Positions 52,539 through 63,694 of a DNA stretch of 64,000 nucleotides are shown here, piece after piece. A program made the position numbers and the translations under genes. Below the pieces are notes generated by a model. The model was not told where the DNA came from. It made no database searches and saw only the letters and a list, made by a program, of their open reading frames with translations. Each line of letters begins with the position of its first letter. Position 1 is the first letter of the stretch. Source of the stretch: Brevundimonas viscosa (lineage in GTDB: Bacteria > Pseudomonadota > Alphaproteobacteria > Caulobacterales > Caulobacteraceae); NCBI RefSeq assembly GCF_900116065.1, contig NZ_FOZV01000006.1, forward strand, positions 1 to 64,000, given 5' to 3'.

Positions 52539-53213
52539 TCAGTCCTTGGTGCCGAACACCGACTCCGCGGTCGGCTCGGCCCCGCGACGGACCCGCTCCT
52601 CGGGGACGAACTCGGGTTCGGCCGGCGTCTCCTCGACGGCGTCGGCGGGCTGGAGGGTGGCGCCGCCCTTCTTCGCGTCGTCGCGCGCCTTCTTCTCGGC
52701 CGCCTTCCTGACGATCTCATCCAGCTGCAACTGGCCGACGAGGCCGAGCGTGACCGGGTCGACCGGCTTGATGTTGGCGCTGTTCCAGTGGGTGCGGTTG
52801 CGCACGCTCTCGATGGTCGCCTTGGTGGTGCCGAGCAGCTTGGAGATCTGCGCGTCGGTGACCTCGGGGTGGTTGCGCACGAACCAGGCGATGGCGTCGG
52901 GCCGGTCCTGACGCCGCGACACGGGCGTGTACTTCGGCGCCGGCTTGGCCTGCTTGAGCAGCTCGGCGTGGCGGCTGACGACCGCCTGCATGCGGTAGTT
53001 GGAGTCGGCCTGCGCCTTGTCCAGCTCCTCGCGGGTCAGCTGGCCGCCGGTGATCGGATCCACGCCGCGGATGTCGCGCGCCACGTCGCCGTCGGCGATG
53101 CCGCGGACCTCGAGCGGATGCAGGCCGCAGAAGGCGGCGATCTGCTCGAAGGTGAGCGAGGTGTTGTCGACCAGCCAGACCGCGGTGGCCTTGGGCATCA
53201 GGATGTCGGTCAT
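52539..53213 (-). CDS. trcR: Cell-cycle transcriptional regulator of the DUF1013/TrcR family
   Basis: A 224-residue protein of the DUF1013 family that is almost confined to alphaproteobacteria. The start MTDILMPKATAVWLVDNTSL, the helix-turn-helix-like LTFEQIAAFCGLHPLEVRGI and the second one QISKLLGTTKATIESVRNRT are family hallmarks; a variable Lys/Ala and acidic C-terminus follows (about 180-224). TrcR-type proteins are described as cell-cycle transcription regulators in Caulobacter and relatives. Start at 53213. A 213-base gap to the next gene holds its promoter. Confidence 0.92.
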   Translation of the reverse strand: MTDILMPKATAVWLVDNTSLTFEQIAAFCGLHPLEVRGIADGDVARDIRGVDPITGGQLTREELDKAQADSNYRMQAVVSRHAELLKQAKPAPKYTPVSRRQDRPDAIAWFVRNHPEVTDAQISKLLGTTKATIESVRNRTHWNSANIKPVDPVTLGLVGQLQLDEIVRKAAEKKARDDAKKGGATLQPADAVEETPAEPEFVPEERVRRGAEPTAESVFGTKD

Positions 53214-53426
53214 GGACGTCTTCGCTTCTTGTTTGTGCCCGCGTTCGCGGGTTCCGGATACGACGGCGCCCGACCTTTCGGCCGGGCGCTGAAGCACTCG
53301 ATATAGGCGCATTCTCCGCAAAAAGAAACGACGCCCGACAACGCCGTACAGCCAAGGTTCATCCGCGAAGCTGAACAGTGTCCCCATCGGCGCGTTCCCG
53401 CGTCCAGGTGATCTACGGAGGGTCCC

Positions 53427-54026
53427 ATGTTGATCGAGAGTCTCGCCGCCCTGGCGGTGGTCGGCAGCCCGGGCGCGGCGACGCAGGAGTGGGAAGGCGG
53501 CGTCCGCGTCGCCCCGCGCGGCAGCTATCGCGACAGCTGCAGCGGCGAATACGTCAACCGCGGGCGGCTTTACGCCGATTGCCGGGACCGGAGCGGCCGG
53601 GTGCGCGGCACGTCGATCGAGCTGAACCGCTGCGGCGACTACGAGATCCGCAACGAGGACGGCCGGCTGGTCTGCGGCCCCTGGCGGGGCGATTTCGAGG
53701 ATCGCCCCAACCGGCCGGACCGCCCTGGCCGCCCTGACCGGCCGGGCGGCGACTGGGGCCGCGGCGCCTCGGTGACGGTCTATCGGGACGCGCTCTACCG
53801 CGGCGGGTCGACCACCTTCCGGGGCGAGGTCGCCAACCTGCGGGAGACCGGCTTCAACGACGTCATCAGCTCGATGCAGCTGCGCGGAACCTGGGAAGTC
53901 TGCACCGACGCCTGGTTCCGCGGGACCTGCCGCACCTTCAGCGAGGACGTCTGGAACCTGCAGCAGCACGGGCTGAACGACCGCATCTCATCCCTGCGGC
54001 CGGTGCGCGGGGGCGGTCGCCGGTAG
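53427..54026 (+). CDS. Secreted protein with CVNH and beta/gamma-crystallin domains
   Basis: A 199-residue protein of two domains. Residues about 28-85 match a cyanovirin-N homology (CVNH) fold: GSYRDSCSGEYVNRGRLYAD, then CRDRSGRVRGTSIELNRCGD and NEDGRLVCG, with four Cys (38, 52, 69, 83). A Pro/Arg repeat linker (about 93-109, PNRPDRPGRPDRPGG) leads to a beta/gamma-crystallin domain (about 113-193): VTVYRDALYRGGSTTFRGEV, FNDVISSMQLRGTWEVC and LNDRISSLRPV, with Cys 159 and 168. A weak signal-like N-terminus (LIESLAALAVVGSPGAA) suggests export. CVNH binds sugars, crystallin domains often bind Ca2+. GGAGGG lies 5 bases upstream of the ATG. Confidence 0.82.
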   Translation: MLIESLAALAVVGSPGAATQEWEGGVRVAPRGSYRDSCSGEYVNRGRLYADCRDRSGRVRGTSIELNRCGDYEIRNEDGRLVCGPWRGDFEDRPNRPDRPGRPDRPGGDWGRGASVTVYRDALYRGGSTTFRGEVANLRETGFNDVISSMQLRGTWEVCTDAWFRGTCRTFSEDVWNLQQHGLNDRISSLRPVRGGGRR

Positions 54027-54028
54027 AC

Positions 54029-55000
54029 CTAGACGGTCAGCACGATCTTGCCGACGTGGCCGCCTGCCTCCAGCCGGAGGTGGGCGGCGGCGGCCTGCTC
54101 CAGCGGGAAAGTCGCGGCGACCGGCGGCCGCATCATTCCGGCCTCGATCCAGGGCCAGACCCTGGCTTCGACCGCCGCGATCAGCCGCGCCTTCTCGTCG
54201 GCGGGACGGGCGCGCAGGGTGGAACCGGTGAGGACCAGCCGCTTCATCATCAGGCGGGCGAGGTCGATCTCGGTCCGGGCTCCCGTGAGGGTGGCGATCA
54301 CCACCCAGCGTCCCATCGGTTTCAGCGCCTCCTGGTTGAGCCGGGCGTAGTCCGCCCCGACCATGTCGAGGACCACGTCCGCGCCGCCGAACCCTGCGAT
54401 CGCGGCCGCCATGTCGTCGGAGGTGGCGTCGAGGCTGAGGTCGGCTCCAAGGCGCGTCGCCGCCGCCGCCTTTTCGGCGCCGCGTGACGTGGCGATGACC
54501 CGGGCGCCCGCCGCCCGTGCCATCTGGATGGCGGCGACGCCGATGCCGCTGGTCGCGCCGTGCACCAGCAGGGTCTCGCCCGGCTGCAGGGCGCCGGCCT
54601 CGAAGACATTGGCGAACACCGTGCAGACGGTTTCAGGCAGGGCCGCCGCCTCCACGAAGTCGAGGCCTCCCGGGATCGGCAGGGCGTGACGCGCGTCGAC
54701 GACGGCGTACCCGGCATAGCCGCCGCCGCCGAGAAGGGCGCAGACCCGGTCGCCGACCCGCCAGCGGTCCACGCCGGGTCCGATCGCGTCGATCTCGCCT
54801 GCGACCTCGAGCCCGAGAAGGTCCGACGCTCCCGGAGGCGGCGGGTAGCGACCTTCCCGCTGCAGCAGGTCGGGGCGATTCACGCCGGCCGCGCGCACGC
54901 GGATGCGAATCTGGCCCGGTCCCGGCTCGGGATCGGGACGTTCGATGACCTTCAGCGCCTCCGCCGGACCCTCGCCGCCTTCGATTCCGATCGCCTGCAT
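54029..55000 (-). CDS. NAD(P)H-quinone oxidoreductase, PIG3 family
   Basis: A 323-residue zinc-free medium-chain dehydrogenase of the quinone oxidoreductase (PIG3/QOR) type. GVNRPDLLQREGRYPPPPGA and LGLEVAGEIDAIGPGVD open the catalytic domain, and VHGATSGIGVAAIQMARAAG (about 144-163) is the NADPH site. I take MQAIGIEGGEG at 55000 as the start rather than the first ATG at 55021. It is divergent from the DUF1192 gene. Confidence 0.93.
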   Translation of the reverse strand: MQAIGIEGGEGPAEALKVIERPDPEPGPGQIRIRVRAAGVNRPDLLQREGRYPPPPGASDLLGLEVAGEIDAIGPGVDRWRVGDRVCALLGGGGYAGYAVVDARHALPIPGGLDFVEAAALPETVCTVFANVFEAGALQPGETLLVHGATSGIGVAAIQMARAAGARVIATSRGAEKAAAATRLGADLSLDATSDDMAAAIAGFGGADVVLDMVGADYARLNQEALKPMGRWVVIATLTGARTEIDLARLMMKRLVLTGSTLRARPADEKARLIAAVEARVWPWIEAGMMRPPVAATFPLEQAAAAHLRLEAGGHVGKIVLTV

Positions 55001-55084
55001 CCGGTCGCCCCGTTCTTGCATTCATCCGTGTCCGGGCGTTCTGATAGGCGGCGGCGGCCCCGCTGGCCATGCAAGGAGGCGATG

Positions 55085-55288
55085 ATGTTCGAGGATCTGG
55101 AGCCCCGGCCGGCGCGTGATGCGTCGCTGGCCGCCCTCGTTCGCGAGGATCTCGACGCCTGGTCGGTGGAGGACCTGAAGGAGCGCATCGCGCTGCTGGA
55201 GGGCGAGATCGCGCGCTCCCGCGCGGCGATCGAGGGCAAGTCTTCACAGCGGAACGCCGCCGACGCCCTGTTCAACTTCCGCAGCTGA
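55085..55288 (+). CDS. DUF1192 domain-containing protein
   Basis: A 67-residue protein with the DUF1192 core: FEDLEPRP at the start, then LDAWSVEDLKERIALLEGEI and ARSRAAIEGKSSQRNAADAL ending FNFRS (shown in pieces). One long helix, probably coiled-coil. ATG 55085 fits AAGGAGG (55074-55080) better than the ATG three bases earlier. DUF1192 genes are commonly divergent from PIG3-type oxidoreductases in this family. Function unknown. Confidence 0.88.
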   Translation: MFEDLEPRPARDASLAALVREDLDAWSVEDLKERIALLEGEIARSRAAIEGKSSQRNAADALFNFRS

Positions 55289-55380
55289 CGGCTTCTCGTT
55301 TCGCGCGTCTGGCATGGCCGTTGCACGCGGAAGAGGGCGGCGCGTTAACCCGCCGCCCGTGATACGGATGTGCGCAACCC

Positions 55381-55914
55381 ATGAGTCTGGCTGAGTTGAT
55401 GTCGAACCAAGACCCCGCCCTGGAGCCTTCGGGCCGGAGCCGCGCCGCCGTGGTGGAGGATTTCGCCCGCTCGGAGCTGTTCGATCGCACCTTCCGGGAG
55501 GGGATGGAGCTGGTCGAGGAGACCGCCGCCTATCTGGACGGAGACGGGCGCCGGGAGTCCAAGCTTCTGTCGCGCGCTGCCGCCCTGGCTTATGCCGGCG
55601 AGAGCATGAAACTGACCACGCGCCTGATGCAGATCGCGTCGTGGCTGCTGGTCCAGCGCGCCGTGCGGGAAGGGGATATGACCGCCGCCGCCGCCTGCGA
55701 GCCGCGTTACCGGCTGGCGGACCGGAAGGTCGAGGCCGAGCCGACCCATCCGGAGCTGCCGATCGCCCTGATCGAGTACCTCGTGCGGTCCGAGAAGCTG
55801 TACGACCGGGCGCTGCACCTCGACCGTCGCATGTATCTGGACGCGCCGGAGGAAGAGGCGGTCAATCCCGTGCAGAGCCAGCTGGACCGACTGGCGGCGG
55901 CGTTCAGGCAGTGA
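55381..55914 (+). CDS. rcdA: RcdA-type (DUF1465) protease adaptor for CtrA degradation
   Basis: A 177-residue protein of the DUF1465 family, which includes RcdA of Caulobacter, a ClpXP adaptor scaffold needed to degrade CtrA at the G1-S transition. Helical core segments are SELFDRTFREGMELVEETAA (about 36-55) and SKLLSRAAALAYAGESMKLT then TRLMQIASWLLVQRAVREGD. The disordered C-terminus of RcdA is short here. The stop overlaps the GTG of a small gene. TTAA, half of a CtrA site, is in the upstream gap at about 55345 but there is no full site. Confidence 0.9.
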   Translation: MSLAELMSNQDPALEPSGRSRAAVVEDFARSELFDRTFREGMELVEETAAYLDGDGRRESKLLSRAAALAYAGESMKLTTRLMQIASWLLVQRAVREGDMTAAAACEPRYRLADRKVEAEPTHPELPIALIEYLVRSEKLYDRALHLDRRMYLDAPEEEAVNPVQSQLDRLAAAFRQ

Positions 55915-56273
55915 GTGGCAGACGACGGTGGGTGACAGGATTGGCCATCGCAGCCGTGGTTGTCGCCGGCCTGATCATTGTCACGGTCGCCGGCGAGCGC
56001 TCAATGGTGGTGATCCATAACCGCAGCGGCGGAACACTGACCCTTGCGGTCGAGACCACCAACCCGGGCCAATTCTCCTGGCAGGGCGACCTGCCTGCAG
56101 GAGGGCGCGTGGTGCGAACCGCGCGGTTCTCGGACAACAGCTTCGTGGTTGTCTGTCGCGACGAGAGCGGCGTCCATCGCACGAGGGGCGGCTATGTAAC
56201 AAACGGCCTTCCGCAGGCGGTTCAAATCTCCGCCGACGGCTGCGCGGCCGTGACGATCGAGGTCCGGTTCTGA
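55911..56273 (+). CDS. Small membrane-anchored protein coupled to rcdA
   Basis: A 120-residue protein starting at GTG 55911, overlapping the rcdA stop (GTGA). A basic start (SGRRRW) and one helix (about 8-27, TGLAIAAVVVAGLIIVTVAG) are followed by a beta-rich periplasmic domain with two Cys (VVVCRDESGVHR, SADGCAAVTIEVRF). No family recognised. It may be an unrelated passenger; nothing ties it to CtrA turnover except position. It converges on the L,D-transpeptidase with 3 bases between stops. Confidence 0.68.
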   Translation: MSGRRRWVTGLAIAAVVVAGLIIVTVAGERSMVVIHNRSGGTLTLAVETTNPGQFSWQGDLPAGGRVVRTARFSDNSFVVVCRDESGVHRTRGGYVTNGLPQAVQISADGCAAVTIEVRF

Positions 56274-56276
56274 TCC

Positions 56277-57842
56277 CTACGGCCCGACGTCGTCGGCGTC
56301 GCGGCCGTGGCCGTCGTCGACCGGTCTGGGCAGGCTGACGGCGATGCCGAGCGCCTCGGCCAGCTTCTCGTCGCGGCTGTAGACGTCCTCGCGGAAGGCG
56401 ACGCGGCCCTGGCCGTCCACGAAGGCGGTCCAGTAGAGCAGCCGGACACTGATCTCGCGCCCGGTCTGGATGCGCTTGGTCTCGCGCGTCGCCTGGGCCT
56501 CGTCGAACTGGCCCAGCAGGTCGGGGTTCGGCGAGAGCAGCAGCCGGGCGAACTCGACGGCGTCCTGGACCCGCACGCAGCCATGACTGCGCTGGCGCAT
56601 GGCGAGGTTGAAGGCGGCCTTGCCTGGCGTGTCGTGCAGGAAGATGGCGTAGCTGTCGCGCAGCTCGAACTTCACATAGCCGAGCGCCGCGTTCGGCCCG
56701 GCCCGCTGGATGACCTGGCCGTTCGAGATGTACATGTTCTGGCTGGCCAGATAGCCGGGGCCGCGCGGCAGGATCTCGTTTCGCGCGATGGAGGCCGGGA
56801 CGTACCAGGGCGGGTTGGCGACCACCGAGGCGAACTGCTTCTCGAGGCTGGGGGTCTGGTTTCGGGCCGTGCCGACGATGACCCGGGTCGAGTGCACCGG
56901 GCGGGCGTCCTTCCAGTAGACCATGATCGCGGCGGCGGTGTTCACCTCGATCCGCTCGGGCGCCACGTCGCGCTTCAGCCAGCGGCGTCGTTCGAGATTG
57001 AGCGCGATCTGGCGCGCCCGATCCTCCGCGGAGGCCGACAGGGAGCGCTGGGTGCCGGTTCCGATGCGGGCGTCGGCGGCGAGCCCGTGGCGGGTCTGGA
57101 AGCTCCGGACGCCGGCCTGCAACTCGGGCCCGTAGACGTCGCCCATGGCCGCCAGCCGGGCGCCCTCGGCGGCGTCGAGATCGCCCTCGGCGACGAGGCG
57201 CTGGATCAGGATGGGCACCCGCGGGTCGCTGTCGCCGGGCTCGATATTCGCCCCGACGCGGAAGGCCGGCCAGCCGCCGTTCTGCTGGATCAGGCGACGG
57301 TAGCGGACATAGCCGGCGGAGAGGTTGGAATAGCCGATGTCGGTGGGCGCAAGGGCCTCGAGCCAATCCACCAGCCGGTCGCCGGCGAGAGCGTCGTTGA
57401 GGCCGACCGGCAGGTCGACCCGGTTCTTCTGCATCTCCCAGAGGTCCTCGACCGTCTCCGGCCGCACCCGGCCTTCGGCGAGGACGCGGGCATAGGTCAG
57501 CGCGGCGGCGGTCGTGGCCATCTCCAGCCCGGCCGGGTCGCCGGCGTTTCTGTCCAGGGCGCCGAAGAAGTCGTCGCGCGACAGGCCATGCCGCTCGGCC
57601 CGCGCGGCGGCCGCCATCAGGGCGCGACGCCGAGGTTCGTTCCAGACCGGGCGCCAGCCGTTCATCTCGTAGAAGGCGCGCACGTCCGGCTGCAGTGTGG
57701 CGGGCAGGCGCGCCAGCCGGTCATTGAAGCTGTCGTAGAAGGCGACGGCGCCGGGATCGCGGGTCTGCGCCTGCGCGGACAGGCCCACAGCGGAAGCGAG
57801 CGCCGCCGTCGCCGCGCCCAGACCCAGTTGCCGTCGGTTCAT
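56277..57842 (-). CDS. L,D-transpeptidase of the YcbB/LdtD type
   Basis: A 521-residue exported transpeptidase that makes 3-3 crosslinks or attaches proteins to peptidoglycan. A signal region (about 1-25, RRQLGLGAATAALASAVGLS) resembles a weak twin-arginine type. A scaffold domain (about 30-180) and a PG-binding region (about 200-255) precede the YkuD domain (about 280-480) with the catalytic motif RQRSHGCVRVQDAVEFARLL, including the nucleophile Cys and His. I use the ATG at 57842; a GTG precedes it by one codon. Confidence 0.93.
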   Translation of the reverse strand: MNRRQLGLGAATAALASAVGLSAQAQTRDPGAVAFYDSFNDRLARLPATLQPDVRAFYEMNGWRPVWNEPRRRALMAAAARAERHGLSRDDFFGALDRNAGDPAGLEMATTAAALTYARVLAEGRVRPETVEDLWEMQKNRVDLPVGLNDALAGDRLVDWLEALAPTDIGYSNLSAGYVRYRRLIQQNGGWPAFRVGANIEPGDSDPRVPILIQRLVAEGDLDAAEGARLAAMGDVYGPELQAGVRSFQTRHGLAADARIGTGTQRSLSASAEDRARQIALNLERRRWLKRDVAPERIEVNTAAAIMVYWKDARPVHSTRVIVGTARNQTPSLEKQFASVVANPPWYVPASIARNEILPRGPGYLASQNMYISNGQVIQRAGPNAALGYVKFELRDSYAIFLHDTPGKAAFNLAMRQRSHGCVRVQDAVEFARLLLSPNPDLLGQFDEAQATRETKRIQTGREISVRLLYWTAFVDGQGRVAFREDVYSRDEKLAEALGIAVSLPRPVDDGHGRDADDVGP

Positions 57843-57930
57843 CACGCTCGCTCTTCGTCCGTCTTTCGCCGCACGGACACCACGCCCACGCCCCGAAAAC
57901 CCAACGCGGTGAATGTTATCGGCGTTCCGG

Positions 57931-57967
57931 GCAAACAGAAAGGCGCCGGCCCGGAGACCGACGCCTT
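57931..57967 (-). terminator. Intrinsic terminator after rpmE
   Basis: On the minus strand AAGGCGTCGG (57967-57958) pairs with CCGGCGCCTT (57949-57940), one T-G pair, and is followed by TCTGTTTG. It lies about 50 bases past the rpmE stop. Confidence 0.65.
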
Positions 57968-58019
57968 CGTGATCGTGTTGCCGCAGCGGTGTGGCGGGAA
58001 AGCCAGACCCGGAGCGGTC

Positions 58020-58244
58020 CTACTTCTTGATGAAGCCGGCGAACTTGTTGTTGAAGCGCGACACGCGGCCGCCGCGGTCCATCAGGTGCTGGTTGCCGCC
58101 GGTCCACGCCGGGTGGGTCAGCGGATCGATGTCGAGGTTCAGCGTCGCGCCTTCCTTCTGGTAGGTCGAGCGCGTCTGATACGTCGTGCCATCCGTCATC
58201 GTGACCGTGATGAAGTGATAGTCGGGGTGGATGTCCGCCTTCAT
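58020..58244 (-). CDS. rpmE: 50S ribosomal protein bL31 (cysteine-free type)
   Basis: A 74-residue bL31: [20 protein letters not shown] at the start, then [20 protein letters not shown] and [14 protein letters not shown]. The zinc-binding CxxC pair of the E. coli type is absent and a [12 protein letters not shown] segment takes its place, as is usual in alphaproteobacteria. It joins the two ribosomal subunits through a bridge. Upstream of its start, on its own strand, is a terminator-like hairpin that may regulate it. Confidence 0.96.
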   Translation of the reverse strand: MKADIHPDYHFITVTMTDGTTYQTRSTYQKEGATLNLDIDPLTHPAWTGGNQHLMDRGGRVSRFNNKFAGFIKK

Positions 58245-58290
58245 TGTCGTCGTTCCGTCTCTGCGCGGTGACGATGCCGACCGTCCATGC

Positions 58291-58323
58291 GCGAAAAATG
58301 AGAAACCCGCCGAGGGCGGCGGG
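58291..58323 (-). promoter_or_regulatory. rpmE: Terminator-like hairpin in the rpmE leader
   Basis: On the minus strand CCCGCC (58323-58318), loop GCCCTC, GGCGGG (58311-58306), then TTTCTCATTTTT, ending 47 bases before the rpmE ATG. No minus-strand gene lies upstream that it could end, since the neighbour is divergent. It could be an attenuator controlled by bL31 or by growth state. Confidence 0.45.
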
Positions 58324-58375
58324 AATGAGCGGCGGCGTTTACACCGGGGGGCTTTCCGGGGCAAGAGGCGCGCCG

Positions 58376-60226
58376 ATGACCGATCCCACCGCCTCCGCCG
58401 CCGACCCCGCCGACCTGCGCGGCCGCCCGGGCGCGGGCGCGCTGCTGGCGGAGCAGATGGCCGATGCCGGCGCCCGCCGCGAGAAGCGGCGCGACATCCG
58501 GCCTCTCGCCCGGTTGTTGCCCTATGCGCTTCGCCACAAGGGACATCTGGGCTTCGCGGCCTTCTGGCTGGTTATGTCGACCAGCGCCTCGCTAGGGCTG
58601 ACCGCGGCGGCGCGGGGCGCGATCGACCATGGCTTCGCCGATGACGGCGCGCGGCTGAACCTGTGGTTCCTGCTGCTCGGCGCGGTGGCCCTGTTCCTCG
58701 GCGTCGCCACCGCCGTGCGCTACTTCTACGTCACCAAGACCGGCGAACGGGTGGTGGCCGACCTGCGCAAGGGCCTGTTCGACCGGGTGCTGACCCTGGA
58801 TCCGGCCTTCTACGCCCGCATGCGCACCGGCGAGGTGCTGTCGCGACTGACCACCGACATCGCGCTGGTCGAGACGCTGATGACCACCTCGATCTCCTAT
58901 GCGGTGCGCAACTTCCTCACCCTCGTCGGGGGGACCATCCTGCTGTTCGTGGTCAGTCCGAAGTTGACCGGTCTGGTGCTGCTGGTCGTCCCGCTGCTGC
59001 TGGGGCCGCTGTTCATCTTCGGCCGGCAGGTGCGCAAGCTGACGGTGGCGACCCAGGACCGCTTCGCCCAGGCCATCGGCTTCGCGGGGGAAAGCGTCGA
59101 CGCCATCGAGACGGTCCAGGCCTTCGGTCGGGCGCGTAGCGCGGTCGCCCGCTTCGGAGAGGCGGTAGAGACCGCCTTCGCCGCCTCGCTGGTGCGGATG
59201 CGCGCACGGGCGCTGATGACGGCGATGATCATCGTGGTGATGTTCGGCGGCGTGACGCTGGTGCTGTGGCTGGGGGCCATGGACGTGATCGCCGGGCGGA
59301 TGAGCCCGGGAGCCCTGCTGCAGTTCGTTCTGCTCTCCGTCTTCGCCGCCGGCGCCGTCGGAGCGCTGGGCGAAAGCTGGGGGGACGTCCAGAAGGCGGC
59401 CGGGGCCATGGAGCGCATCGACGAACTGATGCGGAGCGAGGCGGCCATCGCCTCGCCCGCGCATCCGCAGCCGCTGCCGCAACCGCCCGTCGGCGAGGTG
59501 TCCATGGCTGGCGTGCACTTCAGCTACCCGGGACGGCCCGACCTGCCCGCCCTGAAAGGCTTCTCCCTGACCGTCCGCCCGGGCGAGACCGTTGCGCTCG
59601 TCGGCCCGTCGGGGGCGGGCAAGAGCACCGTGTTCCGACTGCTGTTGCGCTTCTACGATCCGCAGTCGGGCGTCGTCGCGGTCGACGGCGTGGACGTCCG
59701 CCGCGCCGACCCGGCCGAGGTGCGCAGCCGTTTCGCCTGGGTCTCGCAGGAAGCGCCGCTGTTCTCGGGTTCCTCGGCCGAAAACATCCGCTTCGGCCGC
59801 GAGAACGCCACCGAGGAAGAGCTCCGCGCCGCCGCCGCCGAGGCCCAGGCGCTGGGCTTCATTGAAGCGTTGCCGGAAGGTTTCGATACGCCGCTGGGCG
59901 AGCGCGGCAAGAGCCTGTCCGGCGGCCAGCGGCAGCGGCTGGCCATCGCGCGGGCGCTGGTGCGCGACGCGCCGATCCTGCTGCTCGACGAGGCTACCTC
60001 CGCACTGGACGCCGAGAGCGAGCGGCTGGTGCAGGCGGCGCTGGACCAGGCGATGGAGGCGCGGACGACCTTGGTCATCGCCCACCGCCTGGCGACCGTC
60101 CTGCGCGCCGATCGCATCGTGGTCATGGAGGACGGGGGCGTGGCGGAGGAGGGAACCCACGCTTCGCTTCTCGCCGCCGGCGGCCTCTACGCCCGGCTGG
60201 CGAAGCTGCAGTTCCGCGACGACTGA
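58376..60226 (+). CDS. ABC exporter with fused membrane and ATPase domains (MsbA/LmrA type)
   Basis: A 616-residue half-transporter that works as a homodimer. Six helices (about 45-330) are followed by an ABC domain (about 370-610): Walker [19 protein letters not shown]-loop [17 protein letters not shown], signature [16 protein letters not shown], Walker [13 protein letters not shown], switch [15 protein letters not shown]. Substrate class (lipid, drug or peptide) is not determined. ATG 58376 is preceded by GGGGCAAGAGG. It converges with the superoxide dismutase gene. Confidence 0.94.
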   Translation: MTDPTASAADPADLRGRPGAGALLAEQMADAGARREKRRDIRPLARLLPYALRHKGHLGFAAFWLVMSTSASLGLTAAARGAIDHGFADDGARLNLWFLLLGAVALFLGVATAVRYFYVTKTGERVVADLRKGLFDRVLTLDPAFYARMRTGEVLSRLTTDIALVETLMTTSISYAVRNFLTLVGGTILLFVVSPKLTGLVLLVVPLLLGPLFIFGRQVRKLTVATQDRFAQAIGFAGESVDAIETVQAFGRARSAVARFGEAVETAFAASLVRMRARALMTAMIIVVMFGGVTLVLWLGAMDVIAGRMSPGALLQFVLLSVFAAGAVGALGESWGDVQKAAGAMERIDELMRSEAAIASPAHPQPLPQPPVGEVSMAGVHFSYPGRPDLPALKGFSLTVRPGETVALVGPSGAGKSTVFRLLLRFYDPQSGVVAVDGVDVRRADPAEVRSRFAWVSQEAPLFSGSSAENIRFGRENATEEELRAAAAEAQALGFIEALPEGFDTPLGERGKSLSGGQRQRLAIARALVRDAPILLLDEATSALDAESERLVQAALDQAMEARTTLVIAHRLATVLRADRIVVMEDGGVAEEGTHASLLAAGGLYARLAKLQFRDD

Positions 60227-60233
60227 TCGGGCC

Positions 60234-60800
60234 TCAGCCCGCCGCCATCACCCCGCAGGCGATCCGGTCGCCGGCGCCGCCGATCGGCTGGCTGCGATGG
60301 TCGTCGGCGTTGGCGTGGATGACCAGGGCGGAGCCGTCGGCGTCCCACAGCCACTGCCCGGGGCCCTCGGAGGCGAGGCGGGCGCGGGTGGTGAAGATCT
60401 CCGCGCGCACCCGCCCATGGGCGTCGGCGTGGATGTTGGGCAGGTCGCCGTCGTCCGGCCCTTCGGCGTTCAGCAGGCCGTGCGGGGCCTTCGGCTCGCC
60501 ATGGTTGATGTGCGATCCGGCCGAGGTGAAGGGGGCCGCGCACTGGCCGGTGGCGTGGATGTGCACCCCGTGCCAGCCGGGGGTCAGACCCTCGGCCTCG
60601 ACGCGGATCAGCAGGCCGGTCGGACCCTGGGTCAGGACGGCCCGACCGATGTTCACGCCGGCGGCGTTCACCAGGGTCGCCTCGCCGAAATCGCCGACGG
60701 CCGCGCGGCCCCGATCGGGCGTTTCCGGCATGCTCGCGCAGGCGGTCAGGGCCAGCGCCAGTGGCGCGACGGCGAGGGTGGACAGGCGGGCGAGGGGCAT
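60234..60800 (-). CDS. sodC: Cu/Zn superoxide dismutase, lipoprotein type
   Basis: A 188-residue periplasmic enzyme that turns superoxide into peroxide. The N-terminus ends LALALTACAS, a good lipobox, so it is probably membrane-anchored. Copper and zinc ligands appear in HGVHIHATGQC, HINHGEP, HGLLNAEGPDDGDLPN and HADAHGR, and the last His is in VIHANADDH; GDRIACG has the disulfide Cys. Start is the ATG at 60800. The frame remains open far beyond it, antisense to gyrA, but that is a high-GC shadow. Confidence 0.95.
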   Translation of the reverse strand: MPLARLSTLAVAPLALALTACASMPETPDRGRAAVGDFGEATLVNAAGVNIGRAVLTQGPTGLLIRVEAEGLTPGWHGVHIHATGQCAAPFTSAGSHINHGEPKAPHGLLNAEGPDDGDLPNIHADAHGRVRAEIFTTRARLASEGPGQWLWDADGSALVIHANADDHRSQPIGGAGDRIACGVMAAG

Positions 60801-60923
60801 GCTGGGAGCTCCATTTTCGAGGGGGCGGATCGGGGCGGCTTCGCTTTGCCACCCCGCCCCCCGGATGCTAGATATCGCACAGCGGATCACGTTCCGATTC
60901 CGGCCATTTAAAGCCCGATTTCC

Positions 60924-63692
<2,769 letters not shown>

Positions 63693-63694
63693 CC

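Noticed and set aside
55289-55380. CtrA binding site before rcdA
   Set aside because: Only one TTAA half site (GCGTTAACC) is seen; the second TTAA with 7-base spacing is missing.
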